This document shows, piece after piece, positions 17,607 through 25,350 of a stretch of 64,000 bases of DNA; within the stretch, counting starts at the first letter, position 1, and every line of letters starts with the position of its first letter. The stretch lies in IMG/VR virus record IMGVR_UViG_3300017991_000001, positions 147,085 to 211,084 of that record; one strand, 5' to 3'. The notes below the pieces were generated by a model. It saw only the letters and a program-made list of their open reading frames with translations, made no database searches and was not told the origin of the DNA. The translations under genes were made by a program, and so were the position numbers. The stretch is from a virus.

Positions 17607-18308
17607 ATGGATTACAGGGGATACCTGATCAAGCAGGCGGCAGCGGGGCTTGTTGGCGAACAGGCCCCCGCGCCCGCTTCATGGTTTCTCAACCCCGTGA
17701 ACAAGGGGGATCGGGTACGCAAGTTCCTGAAGAACAGGAAGATCCAAAAGAGTCTCCAGAAGGAGGCGATGGGGCTGCGGCGGGCGCAACGTTTGGCGCG
17801 CCTGATGCGCAGCGGAAAGTTCAGCAAGCGCCGGGAGGTGTTCAAGCAGAAGCACGGGATTGAGACGCGGCATCCCTACGAGACAGCGCTGCATGACGTC
17901 AGGCGCAGGCTGCTGCGCCGGCAGCCGGAGAAGGCTTTTGGGGTGTTGACGGACCCGGACGTGCGGGACACGCTAAAGTATGTGGCGCGCAAGGGGCGCA
18001 ACCCGCTGGAACACCTGGAGCGCATGGGCGCCACGTCGAAGGCGGAACTGTTGGGGTTGGGGTTCCCGCCTGGCGTGCGACCGCCTGTCGGGTTGGGCGT
18101 GTTCGACCCGCTGCACAAGATCAAGGGTCGGTACCGGGGCGGCCAGGCAGCCAGCCGACCCATGGGTGCCTTGCCTGGCAGCCGGGTGATCGGGGCGCGG
18201 GAGAGTGCGCTGCCCGCGATACAGTTCGCCAAGGTCAAGGCCAAGGTGAAGGCGCCCGGCGGCAAATGGAAGAAGCGCAAGATGCGGATCGAGGACATGC
18301 CTGCATAA
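17607..18308 (+). CDS. Tagged, very basic protein (putative DNA-associated internal virion protein)
   Basis: A 233-residue protein starting MDYRGYLIKQA, a member of the N-terminal tag family. After the tag the sequence is rich in Arg and Lys throughout (RVRKFLKNRKIQKSLQKE; RRAQRLARLMRSGKFSKRRE) and ends with KVKAKVKAPGGKWKKRKMR. Such charge suggests binding to packaged DNA. It separates the sheath and tube genes, which are usually adjacent, and has its own RBS (TTAAGGAGAG). The combination of tag and basic charge fits an internal head protein; inferred. Confidence 0.6.
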   Translation: MDYRGYLIKQAAAGLVGEQAPAPASWFLNPVNKGDRVRKFLKNRKIQKSLQKEAMGLRRAQRLARLMRSGKFSKRREVFKQKHGIETRHPYETALHDVRRRLLRRQPEKAFGVLTDPDVRDTLKYVARKGRNPLEHLERMGATSKAELLGLGFPPGVRPPVGLGVFDPLHKIKGRYRGGQAASRPMGALPGSRVIGARESALPAIQFAKVKAKVKAPGGKWKKRKMRIEDMPA

Positions 18309-18323
18309 TCGGGAGGATGAGCG

Positions 18324-18773
18324 ATGGCTCGTGACGTTTTCAATCGGGAAGTTGACCTGGGGACTCCGCTGGCGGCGGACGCCACGCGACTGCTGGTCAC
18401 GGGCCTGACCGAAGAGGACATGCTCGCCCAGAACGTGCGGATCGAGTACCGCCAGAACGTGAACCGCCTCTGGGAGGTGGGGTCCTCGAAGCAGTTCTTC
18501 ATCGCCGGCCGCACGGAAGGCACCATTGCCGTTGGCCGCATCATCGGGGGCAAGGGCGTCTCCGGTGAGTTCATTCGCCAGTACGGCGACGTCTGTAACA
18601 TGCCGGGCAATCACATCACGTTGCTGCTGGACTCGGGGTGCACGGACAACCAGACGCTGGGCAAGATCACGGCGTCCGGTGTCGTGGTTCAGTCCGTGGC
18701 CTACGCCGTCAACAGCCAGGAGATGGTGATCAACGAAGACATCGGCATGTTGTTCGCGCGCCTCGAGTTCTGA
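18324..18773 (+). CDS. Tail tube protein
   Basis: A 149-residue protein of the size and beta-rich pattern of myovirus tube proteins: short N-terminal arm (MARDVFNREVDLG), paired strands (NVRIEYRQNVNRLWEVGS, FIAGRTEGTIAVGRIIGG), a helix-turn around SGEFIRQYGDVCNM, and late strands (ITASGVVVQSVAYAVNSQE, GMLFARLEF). It follows the sheath gene by one inserted tagged gene. It would form the inner tube through which DNA and any packaged proteins leave the virion. Confidence 0.75.
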   Translation: MARDVFNREVDLGTPLAADATRLLVTGLTEEDMLAQNVRIEYRQNVNRLWEVGSSKQFFIAGRTEGTIAVGRIIGGKGVSGEFIRQYGDVCNMPGNHITLLLDSGCTDNQTLGKITASGVVVQSVAYAVNSQEMVINEDIGMLFARLEF

Positions 18774-18788
18774 GGCGCCTTAGGCGCC
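18774..18788 (+). repeat. Perfect GGCGCC-TTA-GGCGCC inverted repeat
   Basis: A self-complementary 6-bp arm repeated around a TTA loop, beginning just after the tube stop codon and followed by a second GC-rich inverted segment. There is no T-tract. It may trim or stabilise the tube mRNA, or slow readthrough into the spike gene. Confidence 0.35.
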
Positions 18789-18822
18789 GCTGCGGCGTCA
18801 TTGAGTAGCAGAGGTGTATTCC

Positions 18823-21435
18823 GTGGCCTTCGATTTCAGGTCTGAAGACACGTTGTCTGCGCGCCTGCGTCGCAGGGACACGGGCACACGCTCGGACCCC
18901 ACTTTCCAAGTTGGACTGATCAAAGACACTTACGCGCATACGGGTTGCTACCTGGTGGGGTTGCCTGCCGGGCGAACCATCGTTGCCACCGAAGCTTTGC
19001 CGATGTTTTCGGGCATACCCATGGGTGCCCGACCCGTGGGTATGTACATGCCGGGTGCTCGTGTAGTCGTCGCGCAATTCCCCCAAGTTGAATACGGTTT
19101 GATACTGGGCACGTCGCTAAAACAGGTCTCCGACGCCCGAGTCGTATTGCCTGACAGCATCGGCCGCCCGCGTCTGGATGTAGGCGTGAAGAGCGACAAC
19201 ATGCATTACGGTCCGTTGCAGGACTACGACACGCCCGGCAACTTTAGCGTTGGCCGTCCCCTCGACACGCTGCCCGGCGACTGGGGAAGCATCAACGACA
19301 TGGGCGTGGGCGTGCTCGTCGGCCGGATGATGGCCCTCCTGCGCGCCTCCGACCTGGCCAAGATCGAGGCCTTCTGGGGCGACGACCTGCTCAGAATCTT
19401 CGGCTACAACATGGAGATCAGCACCGCCGCCACCGAAGAGCAGCGGGTCAACGACGAGGGCGAGTACAACGAGATCCTCTTCAAGACGCCGTATCCGTGG
19501 GAAGGGTTGGGCAGCCGGGGCGGCCCCGGCGGCACCAGCACCACCGACGACGCCCCGGCGAAGAAGGGTTCGGTCAAGGCCACCGTGGAGCCCGAGGAGG
19601 ACGACCAGCACATCCTGCCGCGCTTCACCCGGCTGACGGGCTACCTGGGCGACATGGAGCGGGAGTGGATCTCCGCTCCGCCGTCCGAGCTGGAACTGGA
19701 GACCTTCAAGGGCCTGACGCGGCACACGGGTCTGTACGAGCAGGTCAAGAGCATCGACGGGTCCTACGCCCTGCGCTCGGCCCGCGAGATCATGCTCGAG
19801 AAGACCATCCTCATCCCGGTGCCCAAGCAGATGACCTCGTCCGAGGACCCGACGGGGGACAATAGGGAGAACTACTCCGCGTCGGGCCTGTTCAACGGCA
19901 CCCACGAGAAGAAACCCTACTTCTGGGGCGAGGACAAGGCCGGCATACGCAGCGCGCAGATGCTGGACTACCATACCTGGTTCTTCAACCGCTACACGCC
20001 CGTGGGCCTCAACAAGCACGAGCTGGACTGGTACTACCCAGAAGAGTCCGGCGGCGCCCTTGGCGACGGCACGCTCTACACGGGCGGCTACAACAACGGC
20101 CACGAGTTCCTCATGGAGCTGCCGCAGATCGCGGACATCACCATCGACCACCGCTCCGGGAACATCCAGAAGTACTACCGCTCGCGCAGCGCGTTCCACA
20201 TGCATGACGACGGCTCGCTGACCATCGAGGACGGCTACGGTTCCCAGATCGTCATGGCGGGCGGCTCGATCTCCCTGAAGGCCTTCAACGACGTCTTCCT
20301 GCAGCCGGGCCGAAGCATGGTCTGCTGGGCGCCGTACGACGCGATCGTGCGGGCCGGCAACTGCGCCGACGTCTCCGCGGCGCTGGGGGACGTGCGCCTC
20401 AAGGCCGAGCGCAACCTGCAGATCCTGGGCGGCAACTCCAAGTCCGACGGCGGCGTGCTGATCGAGAGCCGCTCGACGGGTCCGCAGACGGCCTCCGACT
20501 TCGGCGAGAAGACCGGTGCCCGGGTGACCAGCCACGGCATCACGATCAAGAGCGCCGCCTCCCCGGTCTACGTCGTCGGCAGCGAGGTCTACGTGGGCCG
20601 CTACGCCGAGGGCGCCGGCTCCGTCATCATCGACGGCGGGGACCAGGGCCGTGTGCTGACACGCGGCGCGCAGATCCTGACACGCTCCACCGACGTCATC
20701 TCCCAGACGGTCGTGGCTCCGGGCGACGGCCCCGAGGAGGAGATGTTCGCGCTCAACCTGAACGGGGCGCTCCTCTCCACCAACATCGACATCGGCGGCT
20801 CGATCCGCACGTCGCCTTCGGGCACCGGCAAGACCGGGGACGCGGTCATCGGCGGACAGATCCTCTGCCATGGCCTGGGTGTCTTCGGGGACAACGTGCT
20901 GACCAACGGCCAGATGGCCCAGCGCGAGGGCTCCAACTTCGTGGCCAGCATCGAGCGCGACATCGACCTGGGCACCGAGCCCAGCGAGATCGCCGCCAAG
21001 CTCAACCGGCAGGTGGAGGCCGTGCGTGAAGTGATCGACGAGCTGAACGACGAAGCCGTGGAGGAGGCGGAAACGTCCCCCGGCAACAAGGAGTTCCAGG
21101 ACAGCATCGGGGCCTCCATGCGGGCGACGGAGGAGGACCTGAAGCTGGGCGACTCGTTCATCATCTACGAGTCCCGTTGGCAGCAGGTCATGCGCGCCAA
21201 CGGCAACGCCTCGACGTGGAACGAACCCGTCGTGGAGGCGCCCAGCGGGGAGCCCACGCGGCCTCACCCGGGCGAGGCGGCCTGGGAGGAGGGCGATCAT
21301 TACGCCACGGTCGACCCGCTCAACCTGAGCCTGTCCGAGAACAAGACGCTGGAGCGCGAGAACATGCAGAACGAGGGGGCCGAGCCCGAACTGGCCACCC
21401 TCGCCGAGGGGTATCTGATCAACACGCAGACATGA
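18823..21435 (+). CDS. Large baseplate spike/hub-like protein
   Basis: An 870-residue protein. The GTG at 18823 is favoured because GAGG lies 8 bases upstream; GTG 18814 overlaps that site. Residues about 45-110 include MPGARVVVAQFPQVEYGLILG, an OB-fold-like phrase common in gpV/gp5 spike proteins. The C-terminal half contains repeated beta strands (MHDDGSLTIEDGYGSQIVMAGG; SIRTSPSGTGKTGDAVIGG) like a beta-prism or needle, followed by a helical segment. The first ~145 codons are AT-richer than the rest. Likely spike or hub that pierces the outer layer; no lysozyme domain seen. Confidence 0.55.
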   Translation: MAFDFRSEDTLSARLRRRDTGTRSDPTFQVGLIKDTYAHTGCYLVGLPAGRTIVATEALPMFSGIPMGARPVGMYMPGARVVVAQFPQVEYGLILGTSLKQVSDARVVLPDSIGRPRLDVGVKSDNMHYGPLQDYDTPGNFSVGRPLDTLPGDWGSINDMGVGVLVGRMMALLRASDLAKIEAFWGDDLLRIFGYNMEISTAATEEQRVNDEGEYNEILFKTPYPWEGLGSRGGPGGTSTTDDAPAKKGSVKATVEPEEDDQHILPRFTRLTGYLGDMEREWISAPPSELELETFKGLTRHTGLYEQVKSIDGSYALRSAREIMLEKTILIPVPKQMTSSEDPTGDNRENYSASGLFNGTHEKKPYFWGEDKAGIRSAQMLDYHTWFFNRYTPVGLNKHELDWYYPEESGGALGDGTLYTGGYNNGHEFLMELPQIADITIDHRSGNIQKYYRSRSAFHMHDDGSLTIEDGYGSQIVMAGGSISLKAFNDVFLQPGRSMVCWAPYDAIVRAGNCADVSAALGDVRLKAERNLQILGGNSKSDGGVLIESRSTGPQTASDFGEKTGARVTSHGITIKSAASPVYVVGSEVYVGRYAEGAGSVIIDGGDQGRVLTRGAQILTRSTDVISQTVVAPGDGPEEEMFALNLNGALLSTNIDIGGSIRTSPSGTGKTGDAVIGGQILCHGLGVFGDNVLTNGQMAQREGSNFVASIERDIDLGTEPSEIAAKLNRQVEAVREVIDELNDEAVEEAETSPGNKEFQDSIGASMRATEEDLKLGDSFIIYESRWQQVMRANGNASTWNEPVVEAPSGEPTRPHPGEAAWEEGDHYATVDPLNLSLSENKTLERENMQNEGAEPELATLAEGYLINTQT

Positions 21436-21443
21436 GGTGAACC

Positions 21444-22115
21444 ATGCCGGACGGATTCGCGATCAAGGAACCGCCCAAGCAGCCGCTTGAGCAGATGAAG
21501 AAGGGCGCCGGACCGCCCTCGCAGAAGAGGGTGATCTCCGAAGAGAACACGGTGGACAGCATCCCCTTCCCGGAGACAAAGCTGGATGAGAATTCGATGC
21601 CGGCACCGGAATCCAACGAGCCGGACAAGGAGCCGGGGCCGCCGCTGCCGAAGGACGTGCCGGACGAACGCGACAAGAAGAACTTCATGCGCGTGGTCTT
21701 CGCCAACAAGCGGTATGAGCGGACCTACAAGCTCTTCGGTGGCGGGATGACGATCACGTTCGAGGACCGGTCCACGCTCGAGACGGAGCTGATGTACGCG
21801 CTGCTGGACAAGAAGAGCATCCCCACCGAGGAGGAGTTCGCCACGGAGCTGGAGCGTCTCCAGCTGGCGCTGCAGTTCAGGAAGCTGGACGTCAAGGGCG
21901 AGCAGCAGCCGGTGAAGATGGGCCCGCTGCCGACGGAGGAGACGGAGACGGCGCAGGAGGAGGAGCTCACGAAGCGGCTGGAGCGGATCATGAAGTTGCC
22001 GCGGCCGGTCTACCACGCGTTGATGGAGGCCAACCGCCGCTTCGAGGACCACGTGCGGTACCTGACCGACCAGGCCCTGCACGCGGATTTTTGGAAAGCC
22101 GGTGGGGGCGCCTGA
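21444..22115 (+). CDS. Putative tail assembly chaperone, upstream (0-frame) product
   Basis: A 223-residue protein. The first ~65 residues are Pro/Glu/Lys-rich and disordered. Residues about 73-180 form a compact alpha/beta region (NFMRVVFANKRYERTYKLFG; MTITFEDRSTLETELMYALL), and the end is helical (RPVYHALMEANRRFEDHV). The next open frame begins 24 bases before this stop, in -1 frame, with no credible start codon of its own. In many tailed phages two tail chaperones are made this way (lambda G/GT). Function is inferred from that arrangement. Confidence 0.55.
   Translation: MPDGFAIKEPPKQPLEQMKKGAGPPSQKRVISEENTVDSIPFPETKLDENSMPAPESNEPDKEPGPPLPKDVPDERDKKNFMRVVFANKRYERTYKLFGGGMTITFEDRSTLETELMYALLDKKSIPTEEEFATELERLQLALQFRKLDVKGEQQPVKMGPLPTEETETAQEEELTKRLERIMKLPRPVYHALMEANRRFEDHVRYLTDQALHADFWKAGGGA
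22088..22094 (+). other. Candidate programmed -1 ribosomal frameshift site (T-TTT-TGG)
   Basis: Five consecutive T residues (22088-22092) let the Phe tRNA on the 0-frame TTT codon (22089-22091) re-pair perfectly one base back. The next codon is then TTG in the -1 frame, which stays open to 22585. The predicted fusion has 216 residues of the upstream protein plus 164 of the downstream frame. It is not a canonical double-slip heptamer, since the A-site codon is TGG. Confidence 0.45.
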
Positions 22116-22585
22116 TCGTACACGCTTTCCGCACCGGCGCGCTCGACTTCTCGCAGTACAGCCAGGGGGATGCCTATTGGGAGCTGAGGGAGGAGCTGGT
22201 TCTCGAAGACATCCACATGGCGTTCGACGCGAAGGTTTCGGAGCTGTCGCTGCTGTGGCACTCCTGCGCCGGTCAGCCCACGGGTTGGGAGGAGGACGAG
22301 GAGCGTGCGAACTATCACTTCAAGGAAGCGGATAAGACGTGGAAGGATGTGGGCAGGTGTCTGCTGCCTTGGTATGATCTCTTCAAGAAGCGGGAGTTGT
22401 CGGCACAGCAGTTGTGGGAGGTGTTCAAGGAGCAGGAGAAGGACCCGGCATACGCGGCCTATCTGAAGAGTGAACGGCAGCGGTTGCGGACGATGGCGCG
22501 TCGTGCCGTGGAGGGCGTGGAGGCGGAGAAGGACGCCGTCGCCGCGCTGCGTGAGCTTCGGAGGCGGTTCAGGGAGAAGCGTTGA
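22091..22585 (+). CDS. Putative tail assembly chaperone, -1 frame extension
   Basis: An open frame of 164 residues after the proposed slip site. The protein is clearly coding-like and helical (AFDAKVSELSLLWHSCAG; RCLLPWYDLFKKRELSAQQLW; YAAYLKSERQRLRTMARRA). The only in-frame start near the beginning is a TTG at 22091 with no Shine-Dalgarno, lying on the slip site itself; the first in-frame ATG is about 150 bases later and would remove a conserved-looking segment. This favours expression as a C-terminal extension of the upstream protein. Confidence 0.55.
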   Translation: MESRWGRLIVHAFRTGALDFSQYSQGDAYWELREELVLEDIHMAFDAKVSELSLLWHSCAGQPTGWEEDEERANYHFKEADKTWKDVGRCLLPWYDLFKKRELSAQQLWEVFKEQEKDPAYAAYLKSERQRLRTMARRAVEGVEAEKDAVAALRELRRRFREKR

Positions 22586-24111
22586 TGCCCGACTTCGTAT
22601 CCAAGCGCAAGGAGGACCGCAAGCGGCTCGTGAAGAGCCCCGGGCGTAAGCCTCTGTCCATCTCCCCGGTTGCGACGCCCCGAACCAAACAGTCAAAGCG
22701 AGGACCGCTGGCCACGCTGCGCAAGCTGGCCCGCGACTTCCGCAGCGGGATAAGTGCTCTACAGAGAATGGCTTATGAGAAAGCCGCGGTGTCCGGCAAG
22801 CAACGGCCGGCCGAGAAATCGTCAACCGTGGAACATAGGAAGTTCATAACCAGAGAACACGTAAAGGATTACACCCCGTCTGCAATGTCTGCCGCAGGAC
22901 GGGAGCGCCTCTACCGGGCAAACGAGGCCTCGCGCCAGGCGCCTCGTCCGGTCACGCTGCCCGAGCAGCACACGTCCCGGTCGCCTCGTCCGGTCACGCT
23001 GCCCGAGCGGAACACGGTCAAATCGTCAAAAAAGACAGAGGGTCGTCGCACTGAGGTCGTACGTGAGCGTACGCAGCGCCTGCGTGACGATCGCAAGCCT
23101 GAACATCCGATAAGACCACCCGCCATTTCACGCTCGTACAGGGCGTTTAAGCGGCCTTTACAGCGGCCTTCCGGTGCACGTGGAGAGGGCGCACGGCAGG
23201 GCGTCTTCGCATACGGACGGCAGGGGATTGTGACCTCGGCCGACCGGGAGGCCGCTCAACAAGTGCACGAGCCCTACACGGGCGCGTTCCACCAACTGCC
23301 GGCAGCGGCCCGCGTGGCTCAGGTCATCCGGGCCGACGCGCTGATCAGAAGCGGAGAGGGAAAAGAGCACCCGACCATCCGCGCGCTGGCCCAGGCCGCG
23401 CGTGAGGGGCGCAAGCGCTACGTCGCGGACGCCGATCCGGTTCACTTGCAGCAGGCATTCAACGAGGCGTTCGGCGGGGCCACACGAGCCGAACAAGTTC
23501 TTAGCACACCTGTGATTCACAACATGGTCGAACGACACCGTTTTGCGGTAGAATCAGTACAGCGTCGCCTTGAAACCATATCGCGGCGCGAAGCACCCGG
23601 CAGGGTGCCGAACACGGGCTCCGGGACAGTTTCTGTGCGGCGGGGGCGCGGTTCAGGTGTACGTCGGTCGGCCTCCCCCCCACGATTGGCGTCACCTTCC
23701 GCGTCCTCGCTCCATCATACACCAGGCGGGGATGAAAGAACACACGTGCACGAACTTCGTGCACAACTCTCACACAACGACTTCGGACACCTTCCCTCCG
23801 CGGCCGACCAGGCCGAGCGGGAGGAACGCCTAAGGTCAACATCTCCATCCATATATGCGAGCAAGCAGGTTCGGACAGCGGAAACCAAGAAGTCCGACCG
23901 GCGCGTGACGCCGCCGCAGATGCCGCAGTCAGAGAGCGGCAGGCCGTCGATGCCGGCACCCACGCGGGTCTCGAAAGCGCCCGCCTCGGCGAACCAGCAG
24001 CGCAGTCAGGACGCCAAGCCAAAGCAGAACAAGTTCACGGGCGAGTTGCGCATGGTCTCTTCCACCGGCAAGGACATCGGCCGGGCGGAAGTCGAGATGA
24101 AGGGAGGTTGA
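22585..24111 (+). CDS. Arg/Pro-rich 508-aa protein in the tape-measure position
   Basis: The ATG at 22585 overlaps the upstream TGA. The product is strongly basic and mostly disordered-looking: Lys/Arg-rich start (KRKEDRKRLVKSPGRKP), a tandem PRPVTLPE repeat at about residues 119-140 encoded by a 26-bp perfect DNA repeat, a helical middle (YRANEASRQ; AQAAREGRKRYVADADPVHL), and a Ser/Arg-rich tail. Codon use is AT-richer than the flanking genes. A tape-measure protein is expected here, but this is short and not coiled-coil. Role unknown. Confidence 0.55.
   Translation: MPDFVSKRKEDRKRLVKSPGRKPLSISPVATPRTKQSKRGPLATLRKLARDFRSGISALQRMAYEKAAVSGKQRPAEKSSTVEHRKFITREHVKDYTPSAMSAAGRERLYRANEASRQAPRPVTLPEQHTSRSPRPVTLPERNTVKSSKKTEGRRTEVVRERTQRLRDDRKPEHPIRPPAISRSYRAFKRPLQRPSGARGEGARQGVFAYGRQGIVTSADREAAQQVHEPYTGAFHQLPAAARVAQVIRADALIRSGEGKEHPTIRALAQAAREGRKRYVADADPVHLQQAFNEAFGGATRAEQVLSTPVIHNMVERHRFAVESVQRRLETISRREAPGRVPNTGSGTVSVRRGRGSGVRRSASPPRLASPSASSLHHTPGGDERTHVHELRAQLSHNDFGHLPSAADQAEREERLRSTSPSIYASKQVRTAETKKSDRRVTPPQMPQSESGRPSMPAPTRVSKAPASANQQRSQDAKPKQNKFTGELRMVSSTGKDIGRAEVEMKGG
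22941..23008 (+). repeat. Perfect 26-bp direct repeat inside a coding region
   Basis: The same 26 bases occur at 22941-22966 and 22983-23008 (period 42 bp), encoding two copies of PRPVTLPE. The nucleotide identity suggests recent duplication rather than only protein-level selection. Confidence 0.8.
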
Positions 24112-24112
24112 G

Positions 24113-24565
24113 GTGGCCGACATCTTCAACTCCCGACCGGGCGTGGTGCAGGTGATCGAGGCCGAGCAGGCCATCCCGGCGCGCCTCCGCATAGGCGGCT
24201 TCGACCCCAAGGCGGTACTGGTCAGCGGCGTCGACTACACCCAGCGCACGAACCAGCAGTTCCAGTACTCGCTGGACCGCAACGTGTACATCTACGTGTT
24301 CGGCGACCTGATGGGCACGCTGATGGTCAGCGGGTTGGCCTTCCCCGAAACCTGCGCGGGCGAGGACGGGATCGTCGAGATCCTGGAGTTCTACCGGCAG
24401 GGGCGGGCGGCCATCAACCCGGCCACGGTCAACGTGGCCATCGGTAACGAGCTGATCGTGGGCTTCATGACGGAGGTCAGGCTGCGGGCCATGACCGGCG
24501 GGTACGACGCCGTCGCACCCACGGAGGAGTTTCACATCGGAATCAACGCGCTGCCGAGGGAATGA
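24113..24565 (+). CDS. Tail tube-like or baseplate-tube junction protein
   Basis: A 150-residue beta-rich protein with a GTG start just after AGGGAGG. Strands include LDRNVYIYVFGDLMGTLMVSG and ELIVGFMTEVRLRAMTGGY, with a short helix at EDGIVEILEFYRQGR. Size and strand pattern resemble tail-tube-fold proteins, and its place at the start of the baseplate cluster fits a tube initiator at the baseplate (as T4 gp48/gp54 or phage junction proteins do). Moderate confidence, by pattern only. Confidence 0.5.
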   Translation: MADIFNSRPGVVQVIEAEQAIPARLRIGGFDPKAVLVSGVDYTQRTNQQFQYSLDRNVYIYVFGDLMGTLMVSGLAFPETCAGEDGIVEILEFYRQGRAAINPATVNVAIGNELIVGFMTEVRLRAMTGGYDAVAPTEEFHIGINALPRE

Positions 24566-25350
24566 TGATCAACCACGCCAGAACCCTCCTGCTGAACCGC
24601 AGCGGTGCGTCGCGCCCCCCGGCGGACTTCTTTCTCGAGGAGTACGTCTCGCCCGACTTCGCCCGGTTGGAGCTGCCGGACTACCTGCAGACGCTGCATC
24701 ACGCGCTGGTGGGCGAGAACGCGGACGACGCCTGGGCCAACTTCAGGATGCGGCAGTACACCACGCTCCTGCACGCGACCGAGTTCGCCTCTTATGTGCT
24801 GGATCTGGACAGCCGCGTAACCTACCTGCGTGAGAACTCCACCCTGGACGACATCGAGACGCGTACGGCGGTGCCGCTGAACGGCCTGGCCGGCACAGCC
24901 TATATTTTGGGCACGCTGGAGCCTTCATCCGGGCAACCGCGCCTGCTATATGAGTGGACCGTGGAGATGGTCATGCCCCTGCTGGCCCGCTCCAAGGACC
25001 TGCGCACGGGCACCATCCAGGACACGGTGATCACCGTGGCCGACAGCCTGAGCAGCGCTATCGCGCTGGCCGGGCAACAGGACCTGAACGTCAAGGTGGA
25101 GGACCCCGTGCAGAACGCGGCCTGGAAGGTGTCGGTCTTCGCGGAGCCGCCGAGCGACCTGAGCGCGCTGATGGACACCCTCAAGCAGACGGGCGGCGCC
25201 ACACTGGGCCGGCTGTTCGCGGGGGCGAGCCCGTACGACACGTTCAAGGAGCTGTGGGAGCGGCACCCCTTTCTGTCCTATCAACTCAGCGGCCTCCTGT
25301 TGGCCTTCATCTACCGCGCGGAGGGCGCGAGGGTTGGCGATACGGCTTGA
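24562..25350 (+). CDS. Baseplate-region protein, 262 aa
   Basis: ATG codons at 24562 and 24565 both overlap the upstream stop; the latter has better spacing to GAGGG. The product is alpha/beta: SPDFARLELPDYLQTLHHAL, FRMRQYTTLLHATEFASYV, a beta segment (TAVPLNGLAGTAYILGTLEP), and a hydrophobic C-terminal helix (FLSYQLSGLLLAFIYRAEG). No known domain. Situated between a tube-like and a hub-like gene, so probably a baseplate or tail-tip component. Confidence 0.6.
   Translation: MMINHARTLLLNRSGASRPPADFFLEEYVSPDFARLELPDYLQTLHHALVGENADDAWANFRMRQYTTLLHATEFASYVLDLDSRVTYLRENSTLDDIETRTAVPLNGLAGTAYILGTLEPSSGQPRLLYEWTVEMVMPLLARSKDLRTGTIQDTVITVADSLSSAIALAGQQDLNVKVEDPVQNAAWKVSVFAEPPSDLSALMDTLKQTGGATLGRLFAGASPYDTFKELWERHPFLSYQLSGLLLAFIYRAEGARVGDTA

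Noticed and set aside
22091-22093. TTG at 22091 as an independent start codon
   Set aside because: It has no Shine-Dalgarno and sits on the T-tract proposed for slippage; frameshift expression is the better explanation, though not proved.
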